Assembly: GCF_900103835.1 (NCBI RefSeq)
Contig: NZ_FNID01000004.1
Coordinates: 44,938 to 108,937 of the forward strand
Source of the DNA: Acetanaerobacterium elongatum
Lineage (GTDB): Bacteria > Bacillota > Clostridia > Oscillospirales > Ruminococcaceae
Direction of reading: 5' to 3'
DNA length: 64,000 nucleotides
This document shows positions 25,633 through 34,631 of this stretch, in pieces; the stretch's first letter is position 1, and every line of letters begins with the position of its first letter. The notes beneath the pieces were generated by a model. The model was not told the DNA's origin and made no database searches. It worked only from the letters and a program-made list of their open reading frames with translations. The position numbers and the translations under genes are program-made.

Positions 25633-26004
25633 CTACGATTTTCCGCAGTTTTTGCATGAATGTAGCAGTTCTTCTGCAGAAAAATCCACATTAATATCTT
25701 CTTGAATGGAATAAAGCTTTTTCAACAGCTCAATATTGTTAGCCTGTGAAAAATTCACCAGTTCTATACCTCTCAATTCCGCGTAATTTATGCCGCTGCG
25801 CGTGAGGACATCGGCGAGGTACTCGTCATCGGGGATATGCAGCACCTTGAGCACCTTCCCCTCAACGATAAAGAGGCCAAAGCCTATCTGGGCACCGCGC
25901 TCGACGGCGGTGTAAACAATCACCGATGATGCGTACGCTACACCCGCCTGCTTGCAGAGTGCTTGGTTTAGAGAAGTGTCGCTGCTGGGAAGAAATTCAA
26001 TCAT
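25633..26004 (-). CDS. Hypothetical protein
   Basis: 123 aa, not recognised. Begins MIEFLPSSDTSLNQALCKQA and ends with two cysteines (HSCKNCGKS), a possible metal site. Predicted alternating strands and helices (VAYASSVIVYTAVERG, KVLKVLHIPDDEYLADVLTR) hint at a small alpha/beta domain, vaguely like GNAT-associated proteins, but no motif proves this. A clear RBS (AAAGGA) precedes the ATG at 26004. The promoter of the next operon begins within nine bases after its stop. Confidence 0.65.
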   Translation of the reverse strand: MIEFLPSSDTSLNQALCKQAGVAYASSVIVYTAVERGAQIGFGLFIVEGKVLKVLHIPDDEYLADVLTRSGINYAELRGIELVNFSQANNIELLKKLYSIQEDINVDFSAEELLHSCKNCGKS

Positions 26005-26090
26005 ATCAATTGTCCTTTCAAACCTATAATTTACCTGTAATTTTTAAAAAATATGCTCTTAGGCAGTTTAGCCGAAGAGCATTTTGTTTA

Positions 26091-26555
26091 TTATTTTAAC
26101 CCGCATTTCATCGTCTGCATGACGGTTTGAAAGCCCTCGCGCTGATAGAGCTTGAGCGCGCCTGCGTTTTCCTGCAGAACTGCCAGTTCGATATAGTCCA
26201 GCCCGCGGGCCCTGCCCCAATCCTTTGCCGCCTCTATAAGCATAGTGCCAACACCTTTTGAGCGGTAATCGGGCGCTACCACCAAATCCATCAGCAGTAC
26301 ATAGCGTCGCGAAAGAAAAGGGCCGTAGGTTGGCGACTCCAGTTCCTCAAGGTGTGCGAAGCCCAATACCTCGCCTTGCTCTTTTGCAATAAGAAGTTCC
26401 TCTTTATCGCTGTCGATAATCGATTGTATCCAGTCCTCACCCGCGGTGCCGCCGTGAAAATAGGTGGGCTGTTGCTGTGCCATATCGCAAAACAGCAGAT
26501 GATATAGGCCACAAATCGTTTTAATATCTTTTGTGGTTGCCTTTTGAATTTCCAT
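26091..26555 (-). CDS. GNAT-family N-acetyltransferase
   Basis: 154 aa. Conserved GNAT regions: VLGFAHLEE (strand before motif A), VVAPDYRSKGVGTMLIEAAK (motif A, acetyl-CoA pyrophosphate loop with RSKGVG) and ALKLYQREGFQ (motif B). The substrate is not predictable. ATG at 26555 has AAAGGTG six bases before it and lies inside the 3' end of rluB (35-nt overlap), so it is translationally coupled. Confidence 0.85.
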   Translation of the reverse strand: MEIQKATTKDIKTICGLYHLLFCDMAQQQPTYFHGGTAGEDWIQSIIDSDKEELLIAKEQGEVLGFAHLEELESPTYGPFLSRRYVLLMDLVVAPDYRSKGVGTMLIEAAKDWGRARGLDYIELAVLQENAGALKLYQREGFQTVMQTMKCGLK

Positions 26556-27399
26556 AGCTGTCACCTTTATTGTTACGCGGCGGGCGATTAGCAGCCGTCT
26601 TTTGCTTCAAATCACGCTTCGGGCGGCTTTCACGCTTTTTCTGCTGCTCGTCGCGCACAAGATTCTTGGTAGCCATAGTTTTCAGTGCGGAGATTTCGCC
26701 CTTGGTAAGCTCGCGGAATTCGCCGGGTTTGAGCATTGATAGCTTTACCGGGCCAATCATGGTACGCCGCAGGCGCTTTACCGTAAGCCCCACTGCCTCG
26801 CACATCTTGCGTATCTGGCGGTTGCGCCCCTCGCGGATGACCATCTCCATTACCGTGCGGCCCTCTTCCTTGGTAATGACCTTCACGTTTGCTGGGAGAG
26901 TTCTTTTACCGTCGATTTCAACGCCCTCGGCAAGGGCTATCAGCTGATCCTCTTTTACTGCCTCTGCAACCGTTACACGGTACACCTTGGAAACCTGATG
27001 GCTGGGGTGCATCATCATGTTGGCAAACTCACCGTCGTTGGTGAGCAGTAAAAGCCCCTCGGAAAGCTTATCGAGCCTGCCCACAGGGTATACCCGCACG
27101 GGAATATCCTTGGTAAGGTCGGCTACGGTTTTACGGTCAAGCTCATCGCTGAGGGTGGTTACATAGCCGCGCGGCTTATACATGGCATAGTAAACCTTGC
27201 GGCCTTCCTCAAAAACGGTGATACGCTCGTCATCGAGGGTGATAATATCCTTAGCGGGGTTTACCTTCATGCCGATTACGGCGGGGTGCCCGTTTACCTT
27301 TACGCGGCCCTGCTGAATATACTCCTCCGCCTTACGCCGGGAACTGACACCCATCTCTGAAAGCGCCTTGTGAATTCTGATTAAATCCTGAGCTGCCAT
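26521..27399 (-). CDS. rluB: 23S rRNA pseudouridine synthase, RluB/RsuA family
   Basis: 292 aa. N-terminal S4 RNA-binding domain (IRIHKALSEMGVSSRRKAEE) and RsuA/RluB catalytic domain with the catalytic aspartate in YPVGRLDKLSEGLLLLTNDG and family end VIREGRNRQIRKMCEAVG. A Lys/Arg/Asn-rich tail (about 250-292) follows, probably RNA-contacting. It modifies U2605 (E. coli numbering) in related systems. Cotranscribed with the GNAT gene and often with scpAB/dacF in Clostridia, as here. Confidence 0.92.
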   Translation of the reverse strand: MAAQDLIRIHKALSEMGVSSRRKAEEYIQQGRVKVNGHPAVIGMKVNPAKDIITLDDERITVFEEGRKVYYAMYKPRGYVTTLSDELDRKTVADLTKDIPVRVYPVGRLDKLSEGLLLLTNDGEFANMMMHPSHQVSKVYRVTVAEAVKEDQLIALAEGVEIDGKRTLPANVKVITKEEGRTVMEMVIREGRNRQIRKMCEAVGLTVKRLRRTMIGPVKLSMLKPGEFRELTKGEISALKTMATKNLVRDEQQKKRESRPKRDLKQKTAANRPPRNNKGDSYGNSKGNHKRY

Positions 27400-27498
27400 C
27401 GTGCTAACCATGCCTTTCCGGCTTATACCCATCCCTTCAGAACGGGTTGTGCCGTACCTGTTTTTAATCTATGCTAAATATATATTATCACATCTTGT

Positions 27499-28620
27499 TT
27501 AATGAAGCCAGCCCATAATCATCTCCCACAGGGTGGGAACATCCTTATAGGCCACATCCTCGCCCGCATACAGAGGCACGGTTTGCACCACAATACCGTT
27601 TGCGGTGAATTCGATACAGCCAACCCTATCGCCCTTTTTGACCGGGGCATAGACAAACGGCGGGGTTTTCACCTTTCGGGCAAGACTTTTCAGGTCGTCC
27701 TCGGTGAGTGACGCCGTGGCGTTTTCCGGCGCTGTGAGATGCAGCGCGGACTTTTGCCCGCCCGCCACATCCAGGGTAATATCCTCAACATCGGTGTTCA
27801 GCTTCACACTTTTATAGTTGGCGAAACCATAATCATAGAGCACGGCATGGTCGCGCCAATCGTTACCGTCATTAAGCGTAACGCAGATAAGGCGCACGCC
27901 GTCCCGCTCCGCAGCCGAAACAAGGCAACGGTGTGCGGTATCGGTAAAGCCGGTTTTTACACCGATGCAGCCCTGATACTCCTTAAGCAGCTTATTGTGG
28001 TTGGTGAGCCAGCGCTCATACGGCGGGTTACCAAAGCTTACCTTGGCGGCGCTTCGCTTGCAGATATTCATAAATTCGGGGGTTTTAAATGCGTAGGTGG
28101 TTAAAAGCGCCAAGTCGTACGCGCTGGAGTAATGCTCCTTTGCGTCCAGCCCCGAGGGGGTAACATAGTGGGTATTCTTTAAGCCCAGCTGTTTTGCACG
28201 GGCATTCATACGCTCTACAAAGGAAGGAATGTCGCCGTCTATTCTTACCGCCGCGGCATTTGCAGCATCGTTGCCCGAGGGCAGCAGCATACCGTAAACT
28301 AGCGCGCGCATGGTAACGGTGTCGCCTTCCACCAGCCCCATACAGGAGCCTTCCACCTGAATAGCGTTGCTGTCTACCGTAAAGGGCTCATCAAGATTAG
28401 GGTATTCAAGCGCAAGCATAGCCGACATGATTTTGGTGGTGCTGGCGTTGGGCAGCCGGTCGTGCTCGTTAAGGCCATAGATTACCCTCATGGAGTTAGC
28501 CTCTACCAGTACGGCGGCCTTTGCAGTAATCTCGGGTGCCGCCACCGTTGTTGAAGCTGCCCTTGCACCGCTGAATGTTACCACGGTAGCAAGCACCGCA
28601 GCCGCTACATTTTTAAGCAT
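27499..28620 (-). CDS. dacF: D-alanyl-D-alanine carboxypeptidase, DacF-like
   Basis: 373 aa, exported penicillin-binding protein 5 type. Signal peptide MLKNVAAAVLATVVTFSGARA; catalytic motifs STTK (nucleophile Ser, in LPNASTTKIMSAML), SGN (LPSGNDAANA) and KTG (GVKTGFTD). The C-terminal PBP5 beta domain and a terminal amphipathic tail (PTLWEMIMGWLH) for membrane attachment are present. It trims cell-wall stem peptides; DacF itself acts in the Bacillus forespore, and the neighbour ytfJ supports that reading, although a vegetative role is not excluded. RBS GAAGGATTAT before ATG 28620. Confidence 0.88.
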   Translation of the reverse strand: MLKNVAAAVLATVVTFSGARAASTTVAAPEITAKAAVLVEANSMRVIYGLNEHDRLPNASTTKIMSAMLALEYPNLDEPFTVDSNAIQVEGSCMGLVEGDTVTMRALVYGMLLPSGNDAANAAAVRIDGDIPSFVERMNARAKQLGLKNTHYVTPSGLDAKEHYSSAYDLALLTTYAFKTPEFMNICKRSAAKVSFGNPPYERWLTNHNKLLKEYQGCIGVKTGFTDTAHRCLVSAAERDGVRLICVTLNDGNDWRDHAVLYDYGFANYKSVKLNTDVEDITLDVAGGQKSALHLTAPENATASLTEDDLKSLARKVKTPPFVYAPVKKGDRVGCIEFTANGIVVQTVPLYAGEDVAYKDVPTLWEMIMGWLH

Positions 28621-28760
28621 ATAATCCTTCAGCCTTCCTATCTGTTCAAAAATAAGACAGTAGGAGTATATGCACATCACAAAATGTTATACGCGGAGTT
28701 GGAGACGCTCTTAATAACTACAGGGAATATAGACGCTATAGGTTTCGCCCTCGTTCAACG

Positions 28761-29189
28761 CTACTGTGCATTCTCCGCCGCGTTCTGGGCACCCGGCTTT
28801 TCTTTATCCTTATCGCTCTTGGTAAATTGCCCCGCAAAATCGGTAATCTTATCAATCACCTCGGGCACAAGGTTGATGGCACGATCTACAGAGTTATTCT
28901 TCTCTACCAGCTGAATCATACGCACGTTTCCGCCGCTGATTACCAGAAAGGCCACCGGCGTAACCGAAAGCCCCGCCCCCGACCCGCCGCCGAAGTGGTC
29001 GCGTTCGGGGTTTTTGCCGCCGAAATCCGAGCCACCGGAGGCAAAGCCCATGTGTATCTTGGATACGGGGATAATCATGGTGCCGTCAGGGGTACAAATC
29101 GGATCACCGATTACGGTGTTGCCGTCCACCATGTCTTTAATCTTCTGTATGGTGGTATCCATCAGGCCTTTAATCGGGTGCTCGTTCAT
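28761..29189 (-). CDS. ytfJ: GerW/YtfJ-family sporulation protein
   Basis: 142 aa. Family core MNEHPIKGLMDTTIQKIKDM, then TVIGDPICTPDGTMIIPVSK and the glycine-rich GGGSGAGLSVTPVAFLVI. The Bacillus homologue is made in the forespore and affects germination. The C-terminal Lys/Glu tail is variable in the family. It lies between the dacF-like gene and a DUF2953 gene, the usual clostridial order. Confidence 0.9.
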   Translation of the reverse strand: MNEHPIKGLMDTTIQKIKDMVDGNTVIGDPICTPDGTMIIPVSKIHMGFASGGSDFGGKNPERDHFGGGSGAGLSVTPVAFLVISGGNVRMIQLVEKNNSVDRAINLVPEVIDKITDFAGQFTKSDKDKEKPGAQNAAENAQ

Positions 29190-29259
29190 TTACAATCCTG
29201 TCCTTTCATAGGCGTGTCTCTGTTGGCGCCTGTGTAAATATATAAACCAATTTAAAATC

Positions 29260-29925
29260 TTAACCGCTGCTTTTCGCGGGCTGTGTACTCTGTTTTACAT
29301 TCTCGCCTACAATCTTTTTAAAAATGAGCACCTGTATGAGCCGCCACCCGAAGGTGACAGATGCACGCAGCGCCGAGGCGGGCGTTAAGCTGACAGTCAT
29401 TTTAAAATAGGTTTGGCTTTTTTCTCCATAATAATCGGGTGTTATCAGAATATCCGGGTCTTGCACCTTAAAGAAGTTCTTTAAATAGGCATAAAAACCA
29501 TAAACATAGGCGTTTACCCTGCCTACCTCTACCGCAGTTTCGGCGGCATTCTCGCCCACTGTCTTCATGTAAAACGCGATATCGGTTAGCCGGATGCGCT
29601 TAAGCAGATGAATGAACGGCGCATGTACCGAGTCAAGCATTACCTTCACCATTTGTATGGTGTCTTTCAGGCTGCGTTTTTCAGGCTTTGCGGGCTCGGT
29701 GAGGGGTTTGCCCTTCTGGGCTGCGCGCTGCTCCTTTTTCAGCTTTTGTTGCTCGCGCTTTTCCTTTTTCTTCTGGTCGACGGGCAGTATTTTATATTTA
29801 AAGAAGGCATAGCGTGCCGTAATATGAAACACATCGTCCTTATATTCCAGCAGAACCTGCAGAGGGATGAAAAGGATAACCGCAATAAGCGCTATAATGG
29901 AACCAAAGATGATCCAGCCGGTCAT
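29260..29925 (-). CDS. DUF2953 membrane-anchored protein
   Basis: 221 aa. One N-terminal membrane helix (WIIFGSIIALIAVILFIPLQ) and a soluble beta-rich part, with a charged linker (KKKEKREQQKLKKEQRAAQK). The conserved family end (about 130-205) covers VEVGRVNAYVYGFYAYLKNF and DILITPDYYGEKSQTYFK. Function unknown; linked to ytfJ and scpAB in many Clostridia, suggesting a sporulation role. RBS GGAGGAGG. Confidence 0.85.
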   Translation of the reverse strand: MTGWIIFGSIIALIAVILFIPLQVLLEYKDDVFHITARYAFFKYKILPVDQKKKEKREQQKLKKEQRAAQKGKPLTEPAKPEKRSLKDTIQMVKVMLDSVHAPFIHLLKRIRLTDIAFYMKTVGENAAETAVEVGRVNAYVYGFYAYLKNFFKVQDPDILITPDYYGEKSQTYFKMTVSLTPASALRASVTFGWRLIQVLIFKKIVGENVKQSTQPAKSSG

Positions 29926-29985
29926 GCCCTCCTCCTTCCTATGCGGTAACCAAAGCCGCCTTCGCTTACTTGCCGAACTATCTGT

Positions 29986-30567
29986 CTAGTCTTTTAGCGC
30001 CGAAGCAAACTCTGTTTGGAATTCGTCCTCCTCCACATGTAAATCGGGCTCCTCCTGCGGCAGGTCGTGCGAGATGGGCGGCAGGTCTTCCAGCGACTCC
30101 AGCCCAAAGCAGCGCAGGAAGTTTGCGGTGGTGCGGTAGGAAAGCGGACGCCCCGGCAAATCCAGCCGGCCTGCTTCTTCTATTAATGCCTTGGCGGCAA
30201 GGTTTGCCATTACGCCCGAGCTATCTACCCCGCGCACCTGCTCTACAAAGCTTTTGGTAACGGGCTGGTTGTAGGCCACGATGGCAAGTACCTCCATCGC
30301 CGCCTGTGAAAGCTGTACATTGCGGCTCGCATCCAGTGCCTTTTGGATTACCGGCCCGTACTGCGGACGGGTACATAGCTGATAGGCCGAGCCCAGCTTT
30401 AATACGGTAAATGCCGTGCCCTCCAGCCGGTCGCCAAGCGAGAAGACTACACGCTCCAAATCCTTGGGTGGTATCTCCAATGCCTCACACAGCTTGTCTT
30501 CCTCTACGGCGTCGCCGCTTGCAAAAAGTACGGCCTCCACGCGGTTTTCAAGCTCTCGCAGTTCCAT
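29986..30567 (-). CDS. scpB: Segregation and condensation protein ScpB
   Basis: 193 aa. Two winged-helix domains: LENRVEAVLFASGDAVEEDK and QAAMEVLAIVAYNQPVTKSF, followed by IEEAGRLDLPGRPLSYRTT and a flexible acidic tail. Dimerises and binds ScpA in the SMC condensin complex. ATG at 30567 preferred over an upstream TTG. Confidence 0.94.
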   Translation of the reverse strand: MELRELENRVEAVLFASGDAVEEDKLCEALEIPPKDLERVVFSLGDRLEGTAFTVLKLGSAYQLCTRPQYGPVIQKALDASRNVQLSQAAMEVLAIVAYNQPVTKSFVEQVRGVDSSGVMANLAAKALIEEAGRLDLPGRPLSYRTTANFLRCFGLESLEDLPPISHDLPQEEPDLHVEEDEFQTEFASALKD

Positions 30568-30652
30568 GAATATCCCCAATCCGCCTGATGGCTTAACGAA
30601 TAAAAGTAAAAAGAAGTCACTATATTATGGGTAGGTTTATACCAATGTAATA

Positions 30653-31414
30653 CTAATTTGATTTAAGTACCAGTGTTTTTTCAGTTGTCTCTTCCGCCGA
30701 AGGCTCCGTGGCCTGACGGGTGTTTGCAAACCGCACCTCTTCGCAGTGCTCGTCCACCAGTACACGGCCAGACTTCACCAGCTCCAGCACCGCAAGGAAG
30801 GTGGCAACCAGCTCGCTGCGGTCGTCTGCCTCCTCAAACAGGGAGCGGAAGCGTACGGTGGTGTTGCGGTATAGCCGGCGCATGATATAAATAATCTTGG
30901 AGCCTACCGAAACCACGCGACGCTGCACAATGCCCGAAAAGGCCGAAACCGGTGGCGGCAGGCGGCGCAGGCTCTTGCCCGATACCCCCGCGTAGGCGCT
31001 TATCAGTTCCTTTATATCGTGGGTGAAACGATAGGTTTCATCAATCTCTACAGTAATAGGTTTAGGTGCAAATACAGAGCTGCCAATATAACCGGCTGAA
31101 AGCTCTGCTGCCACACGCTTAATCATGGCGTATTCCAGCAGCTGGCCGGTAAGCTCCTGCTTCAGCTGCTCGGCCTCTTCGTGGCGCGGCAGCAGCATGG
31201 CCGACTTGATATGTACCAACCGCGCGGCCATCTCTAAAAATTCGCTGGCAATCTCCATATCCTCGCGCCGCATTGCCTGAATGGCCTCGGAATACTGGGT
31301 TACCAGCTCGAAGATTGAGATATCGTATATATTCAGTTTATGCTTGGATATCAGGTATAAAAGCAGGTCGAGCGGGCCTTCAAAGCTCTCCAGCTTAAAC
31401 GATATCTTTTCCAT
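30653..31414 (-). CDS. scpA: Segregation and condensation protein ScpA
   Basis: 253 aa kleisin. N-terminal SMC-binding part FKLESFEGPLDLLLYLISKH and central EFLEMAARLVHIKSAMLLPR are diagnostic; the C-terminal winged helix includes TFLAVLELVKSGRV. It bridges SMC heads and recruits ScpB, encoded 85 nt downstream. Confidence 0.95.
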   Translation of the reverse strand: MEKISFKLESFEGPLDLLLYLISKHKLNIYDISIFELVTQYSEAIQAMRREDMEIASEFLEMAARLVHIKSAMLLPRHEEAEQLKQELTGQLLEYAMIKRVAAELSAGYIGSSVFAPKPITVEIDETYRFTHDIKELISAYAGVSGKSLRRLPPPVSAFSGIVQRRVVSVGSKIIYIMRRLYRNTTVRFRSLFEEADDRSELVATFLAVLELVKSGRVLVDEHCEEVRFANTRQATEPSAEETTEKTLVLKSN

Positions 31415-31447
31415 GCCGCTGCACCGCTCCTTGACGTTTACTGATGG

Positions 31448-32116
31448 TTAGTGAATAAGCCCCGCCAACAGGTTCACAGGCTGGGTGATAAAATCCAGGA
31501 AGTTCATCACCACACCGTTTACAATGCTAAGCGGGCGGGAAAGGATGCCGGTAAACAGCAGTAAGAATATAGCGATAGAGATATAACGCTCATACCGCAT
31601 CAGCCCGAAATACGCCTTGTCGGGCAGAAAAAGCCCCGCTATACGCGAGCCGTCGAGCGGCGGGACGGGCAGCAGGTTGAATATGGCCAGTGAAACGCTG
31701 ATATAGGTTAAGATATAAAATATCTGTATCAGGAAATGTCCCACGCCGGAATCATTGCCGCCGAAGAAGACTATCAGTACCTTAACGATAAGCATATACA
31801 CCAGCGCCAACAAGAGGTTGGAGATTGGCCCCGCGGCGGCAACAACCGCCATGCCGCGCTTGGGGTTTTTAAACGCGCCCGGGTCCACGATCACCGGCTT
31901 GGCCCACCCGAAGCCGGTAAAGATCAGGCAGACAGTACCTATCAGATCGAGGTGGTGCAGCGGATTGATGGTGAGCCTGCCCATCTTGCGTGCGGTGGTG
32001 TCGCCAAGCTTATCGGCAATATAGGCGTGGGCGAACTCGTGTATGGGCAATATCGCAACAACCGCTAAAAGCTGTATTGCAATCTGCAAAAGGCGGCCAG
32101 ACGAAAAATCGAACAA
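31448..32116 (-). CDS. Site-2 protease family (M50) intramembrane peptidase
   Basis: 222 aa with about five hydrophobic segments. Zinc motif HEFAH (in LPIHEFAHAYIADKLGD) and a second metal site near NLLPVPPLDGSRI. This is the short, PDZ-less YwhC-type group found upstream of scpA in many Firmicutes; substrates are unknown. A TTG start at 32116 follows GGAGG at the right spacing. First gene of the M50-scpA-scpB string. Confidence 0.9.
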   Translation of the reverse strand: MFDFSSGRLLQIAIQLLAVVAILPIHEFAHAYIADKLGDTTARKMGRLTINPLHHLDLIGTVCLIFTGFGWAKPVIVDPGAFKNPKRGMAVVAAAGPISNLLLALVYMLIVKVLIVFFGGNDSGVGHFLIQIFYILTYISVSLAIFNLLPVPPLDGSRIAGLFLPDKAYFGLMRYERYISIAIFLLLFTGILSRPLSIVNGVVMNFLDFITQPVNLLAGLIH

Positions 32117-32208
32117 GAGAAAACCTCCATAGCTTTATAATCAAGTATCCGTGTGTATAACATAAGGGCGCAAAAATACCGCCCTGTTTTACCATAAAAT
32201 TATTATAG

Positions 32209-32236
32209 ATTGTAACCAAATAAAACACAAGTGCAA
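32209..32236 (-). promoter_or_regulatory. Promoter of the M50-scpA-scpB operon
   Basis: Minus strand TTGCAC (32236-32231), 16-nt spacer, TACAAT (32214-32209). Confidence 0.5.
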
Positions 32237-32352
32237 ACCAATTTTGATAATATTAATTTTGCGTTAACGACTGTGGCGCTGATAAAAATACTGTATAATA
32301 ATTTGAAGAGGCGAAGCAGTATAAGCGCGGCAAAATAAATTGTTTAAAAAGC

Positions 32353-32381
32353 TTGATTTTCTGAAAAATATTTGCTAATAT
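32353..32381 (+). promoter_or_regulatory. Promoter of rpmB
   Basis: TTGATT (32353-32358), 17-nt spacer, TAATAT (32376-32381), 45 nt before the gene. Confidence 0.65.
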
Positions 32382-32425
32382 AGTTCTGTTGACTTTTCGT
32401 AGGATTGTAAAGGAGGTGCTGCACC

Positions 32426-32614
32426 ATGGCAAAATGCGATATCTGCGGAAAAGGTGTTACTTTTGGTATAAGGGTTTCCCACTCACATAGACGTTCCAAC
32501 AGAACTTGGAAGCCTAATATCAAGCGTGTAAAGGCAATTGTAAACGGTACTCCGTGCCACATTTATGCATGCTCCCGTTGCCTGCGCTCAAACAAGGTTA
32601 CTCGTGCGGTATAA
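32426..32614 (+). CDS. rpmB: 50S ribosomal protein L28
   Basis: 62 aa. MAKCDICGKGVTFGIRVSHS, then RRSNRTWKPNIKRVKAIVNG. Contains two CxxC pairs (CDIC and CSRC), the zinc-binding form of L28. Perfect AAAGGAGGTG site before the ATG. Single-gene transcript with its own promoter and terminator. Confidence 0.97.
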   Translation: MAKCDICGKGVTFGIRVSHSHRRSNRTWKPNIKRVKAIVNGTPCHIYACSRCLRSNKVTRAV

Positions 32615-32659
32615 TTTACACCGTTGGGCTGACTAATCCACTTGCTTATTTAGTAAAAT

Positions 32660-32690
32660 ACTACCCGTTGTAACAGCGGGTAGTTTTTTA
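32660..32690 (+). terminator. Terminator of rpmB
   Basis: Stem ACTACCCG/CGGGTAGT (32660-32667 with 32677-32684) followed by TTTTTTA. Confidence 0.88.
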
Positions 32691-32708
32691 TTATATCTGA
32701 ATATTGTT

Positions 32709-33497
32709 TTAAAGGAAACGGCTTCTGGTTTTCTCGTAGTTATCAAGCACCACCATGTTATCACTGGTGCGGTACAGGCTTTTGAGGGGCGCCGGCTTTT
32801 CACTGGTCATATTGGTTATGTCTACATAGCTTTCATGCCCCATTACCCTGAGAAAGCCCTTCGTTTCGGCAAACGCCTGCGTATAATAGCTTCGGCCATC
32901 CACAAAGAACGCACAACCGCCACAAAGCCCAAAGCCGATGTTTTCGTTTTCCGCCATGGTAATGGCAAAGCCCTGCTGACGGTCCTCAAGCTCAAAGCCG
33001 GTGCAAAGCAGCCCGTTTACCAGCCCCAAGCCCTGCGCATTCAGCACCACCGGGGTATCGGTGCCAAGACCGCGCACGGCATCGATAAACCCGCCCTCAA
33101 ACAGATAAACTGCACCCGTGCCTTCCCCTGCAACGACCGTATCGCGCTTAAACGCAGCCACAATCAGCTCGCCGATACCGCTTTTCTTGATATCATTGAT
33201 GGCGCTGAAGTTTGGCCCATCCCCGATGAAGATCAGTTGTGCTTTATTAATAAGCTCAGCCGCATCCCCCTTGTCCGTTTCCTTCCCCGCGAGCAGCAGC
33301 GTATCAACAGTGCAGCCGAGCTGGTTTTCGTAAAGATTCTTTACCGCGTGGATGTACGCCTCGTTATTGCCCGAACAGAGCGGAATAAAAAGTACACGCG
33401 GATGGCTTGTCCCCGTCATGGTGACAGCCTTTTTATGCATATCTATAGAGTAAGACCTTGAGAATTCGTTATAACCGAAGGCAGCAAGCTTTCCCAT
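32709..33497 (-). CDS. Peptidase S51-like protein lacking the catalytic serine
   Basis: 262 aa, cytosolic. Overall pattern of the dipeptidase E/cyanophycinase family: HPRVLFIPLCSGNNEAYIHA, FIGDGPNFSAINDIKKSG (where family members have GGN), and VVAGEGTGAVYLFEGG. In active S51 enzymes the last segment is GxSAGA with the nucleophilic serine; here the aligned residue is Gly (GEGTGA), and the GGN is GDG. It could therefore be a non-catalytic relative or use another residue. Alternatives are not evident. It has its own promoter and stands divergent to the phosphoesterase. Confidence 0.75.
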   Translation of the reverse strand: MGKLAAFGYNEFSRSYSIDMHKKAVTMTGTSHPRVLFIPLCSGNNEAYIHAVKNLYENQLGCTVDTLLLAGKETDKGDAAELINKAQLIFIGDGPNFSAINDIKKSGIGELIVAAFKRDTVVAGEGTGAVYLFEGGFIDAVRGLGTDTPVVLNAQGLGLVNGLLCTGFELEDRQQGFAITMAENENIGFGLCGGCAFFVDGRSYYTQAFAETKGFLRVMGHESYVDITNMTSEKPAPLKSLYRTSDNMVVLDNYEKTRSRFL

Positions 33498-33557
33498 AAT
33501 CTTAACGTCCCTTCCCTGTTTTAGATGTAATATTAGAAAAGTGTAAGGGCCAATTAC

Positions 33558-33586
33558 ATTGTATACTTTTTATCCGGTTTAAGCAA
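33558..33586 (-). promoter_or_regulatory. Promoter of the S51-like gene
   Basis: Minus strand TTGCTT (33586-33581), 17-nt spacer, TACAAT (33563-33558). Confidence 0.5.
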
Positions 33587-33652
33587 GATATTCTGCCGTA
33601 GTTTACCATTTCAACGGGTGTGCCGTCCCGCCGAGGAAGGAAGTGTATATAT

Positions 33653-34591
33653 TTGACTGCGAAGAAAAAAGGAATAGTATTCATCATTCTTCCGGCTGTA
33701 CTAATTGTATTGGTGGTGATTGCTGCTGTGCTGATTCCTCCGTTTTTACGCATGCAAAACGATACGCTGGTAACCGAGCTGTTTGTTATAGAAAACGAGA
33801 AGATTCCTGCCGCCTTTGATGGGTTTACCCTTGCGCTTGTTACCGACCTGCACAGCAAGGAATTCGGGCCAAGCAACGAGCAGCTGATTCTCGCCATACA
33901 ACAGGCAAACCCGGATGCCGTACTGGTGGGCGGCGATACGCTGAAGGCCAATGATAAAACCGACAGCGGGCAGGTGTTTTTAAGCCTGTGCAAAAATCTT
34001 ACGAAAGAGTATCCTGTTTACGTGGTATACGGCAATCACGAGCAGCGCCGCTATGACCTTTCCAATATCGATTTCACCTATCAGCGTGAGATTGAGGCTG
34101 CGGGTGCAAAGGTGATTGCAGGGCAGAAGGTGCCCATTATCAGAGCGGGCGAAACCATCAACCTCTATGGATTAAACCTGCCGTATATATTTTACATGAG
34201 GCCCCGGGAGCAGAGCTTATTACGCTCCTTCTTCCCCAGTGACGAGCGGTATTTCAAGGTGGATATACAAAAGGTGTTGGGAGAGCCCGAAAGCGGAGAG
34301 TTTAATATCCTGCTTACCCACAATCCCATCAAATTCGCCGCATACGCAGATTGGGGCGCAGACCTTGTGCTGAGCGGACACGAACACGGTGGCATCATCC
34401 GGCTGCCGTTTTACGGCGGGCTGCTGACAAGATATGCCTCCACCGGTGATATGGTGCGGTATGACGCGGGGCTGTTTACGAAGGGCAGCTCGCAGATGAT
34501 CGTCAGCCGTGGGCTAGGCAGCGCAGCAGTACCGTACCGTATCTTCAACAAGCCGGAGCTTGTAACAGTTACTCTAAAAGCAAAGCAATAA
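33653..34591 (+). CDS. Membrane-anchored metallophosphoesterase
   Basis: 312 aa. One N-terminal membrane helix (GIVFIILPAVLIVLVVIAAV), then a calcineurin-like phosphoesterase domain with all metal motifs: VTDLHSKEFG, GGDTL, YGNHEQRR, LLTHNP and SGHEHGGIIR. Family members of this type (YaeI/YkuE-like) hydrolyse phosphodiesters such as UDP-sugars or lipids at the membrane; the substrate here is unknown. TTG start at 33653 with AGGAAGG upstream is preferred; a GTG at 33620 would add 11 residues. Confidence 0.88.
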   Translation: MTAKKKGIVFIILPAVLIVLVVIAAVLIPPFLRMQNDTLVTELFVIENEKIPAAFDGFTLALVTDLHSKEFGPSNEQLILAIQQANPDAVLVGGDTLKANDKTDSGQVFLSLCKNLTKEYPVYVVYGNHEQRRYDLSNIDFTYQREIEAAGAKVIAGQKVPIIRAGETINLYGLNLPYIFYMRPREQSLLRSFFPSDERYFKVDIQKVLGEPESGEFNILLTHNPIKFAAYADWGADLVLSGHEHGGIIRLPFYGGLLTRYASTGDMVRYDAGLFTKGSSQMIVSRGLGSAAVPYRIFNKPELVTVTLKAKQ

Positions 34592-34596
34592 AAGTA

Positions 34597-34631
34597 CGGG
34601 GTGCCGGTTTTATCTCGGCACCCCGCTTTCT
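34597..34631 (+). terminator. Bidirectional terminator between the phosphoesterase and C39-like genes
   Basis: Perfect 10-bp stem CGGGGTGCCG/CGGCACCCCG (34597-34606 with 34616-34625). Followed on the plus strand by CTTTCTATT and on the minus strand by TACTTTTATT, so it can serve both convergent genes. Confidence 0.8.

Noticed and set aside
25463..25657. 64-aa minus-strand frame before the carboxyltransferase operon
   Set aside because: It begins upstream of the operon promoter (25596-25624), ends inside the leader hairpin and has no ribosome site. Treated as leader sequence.
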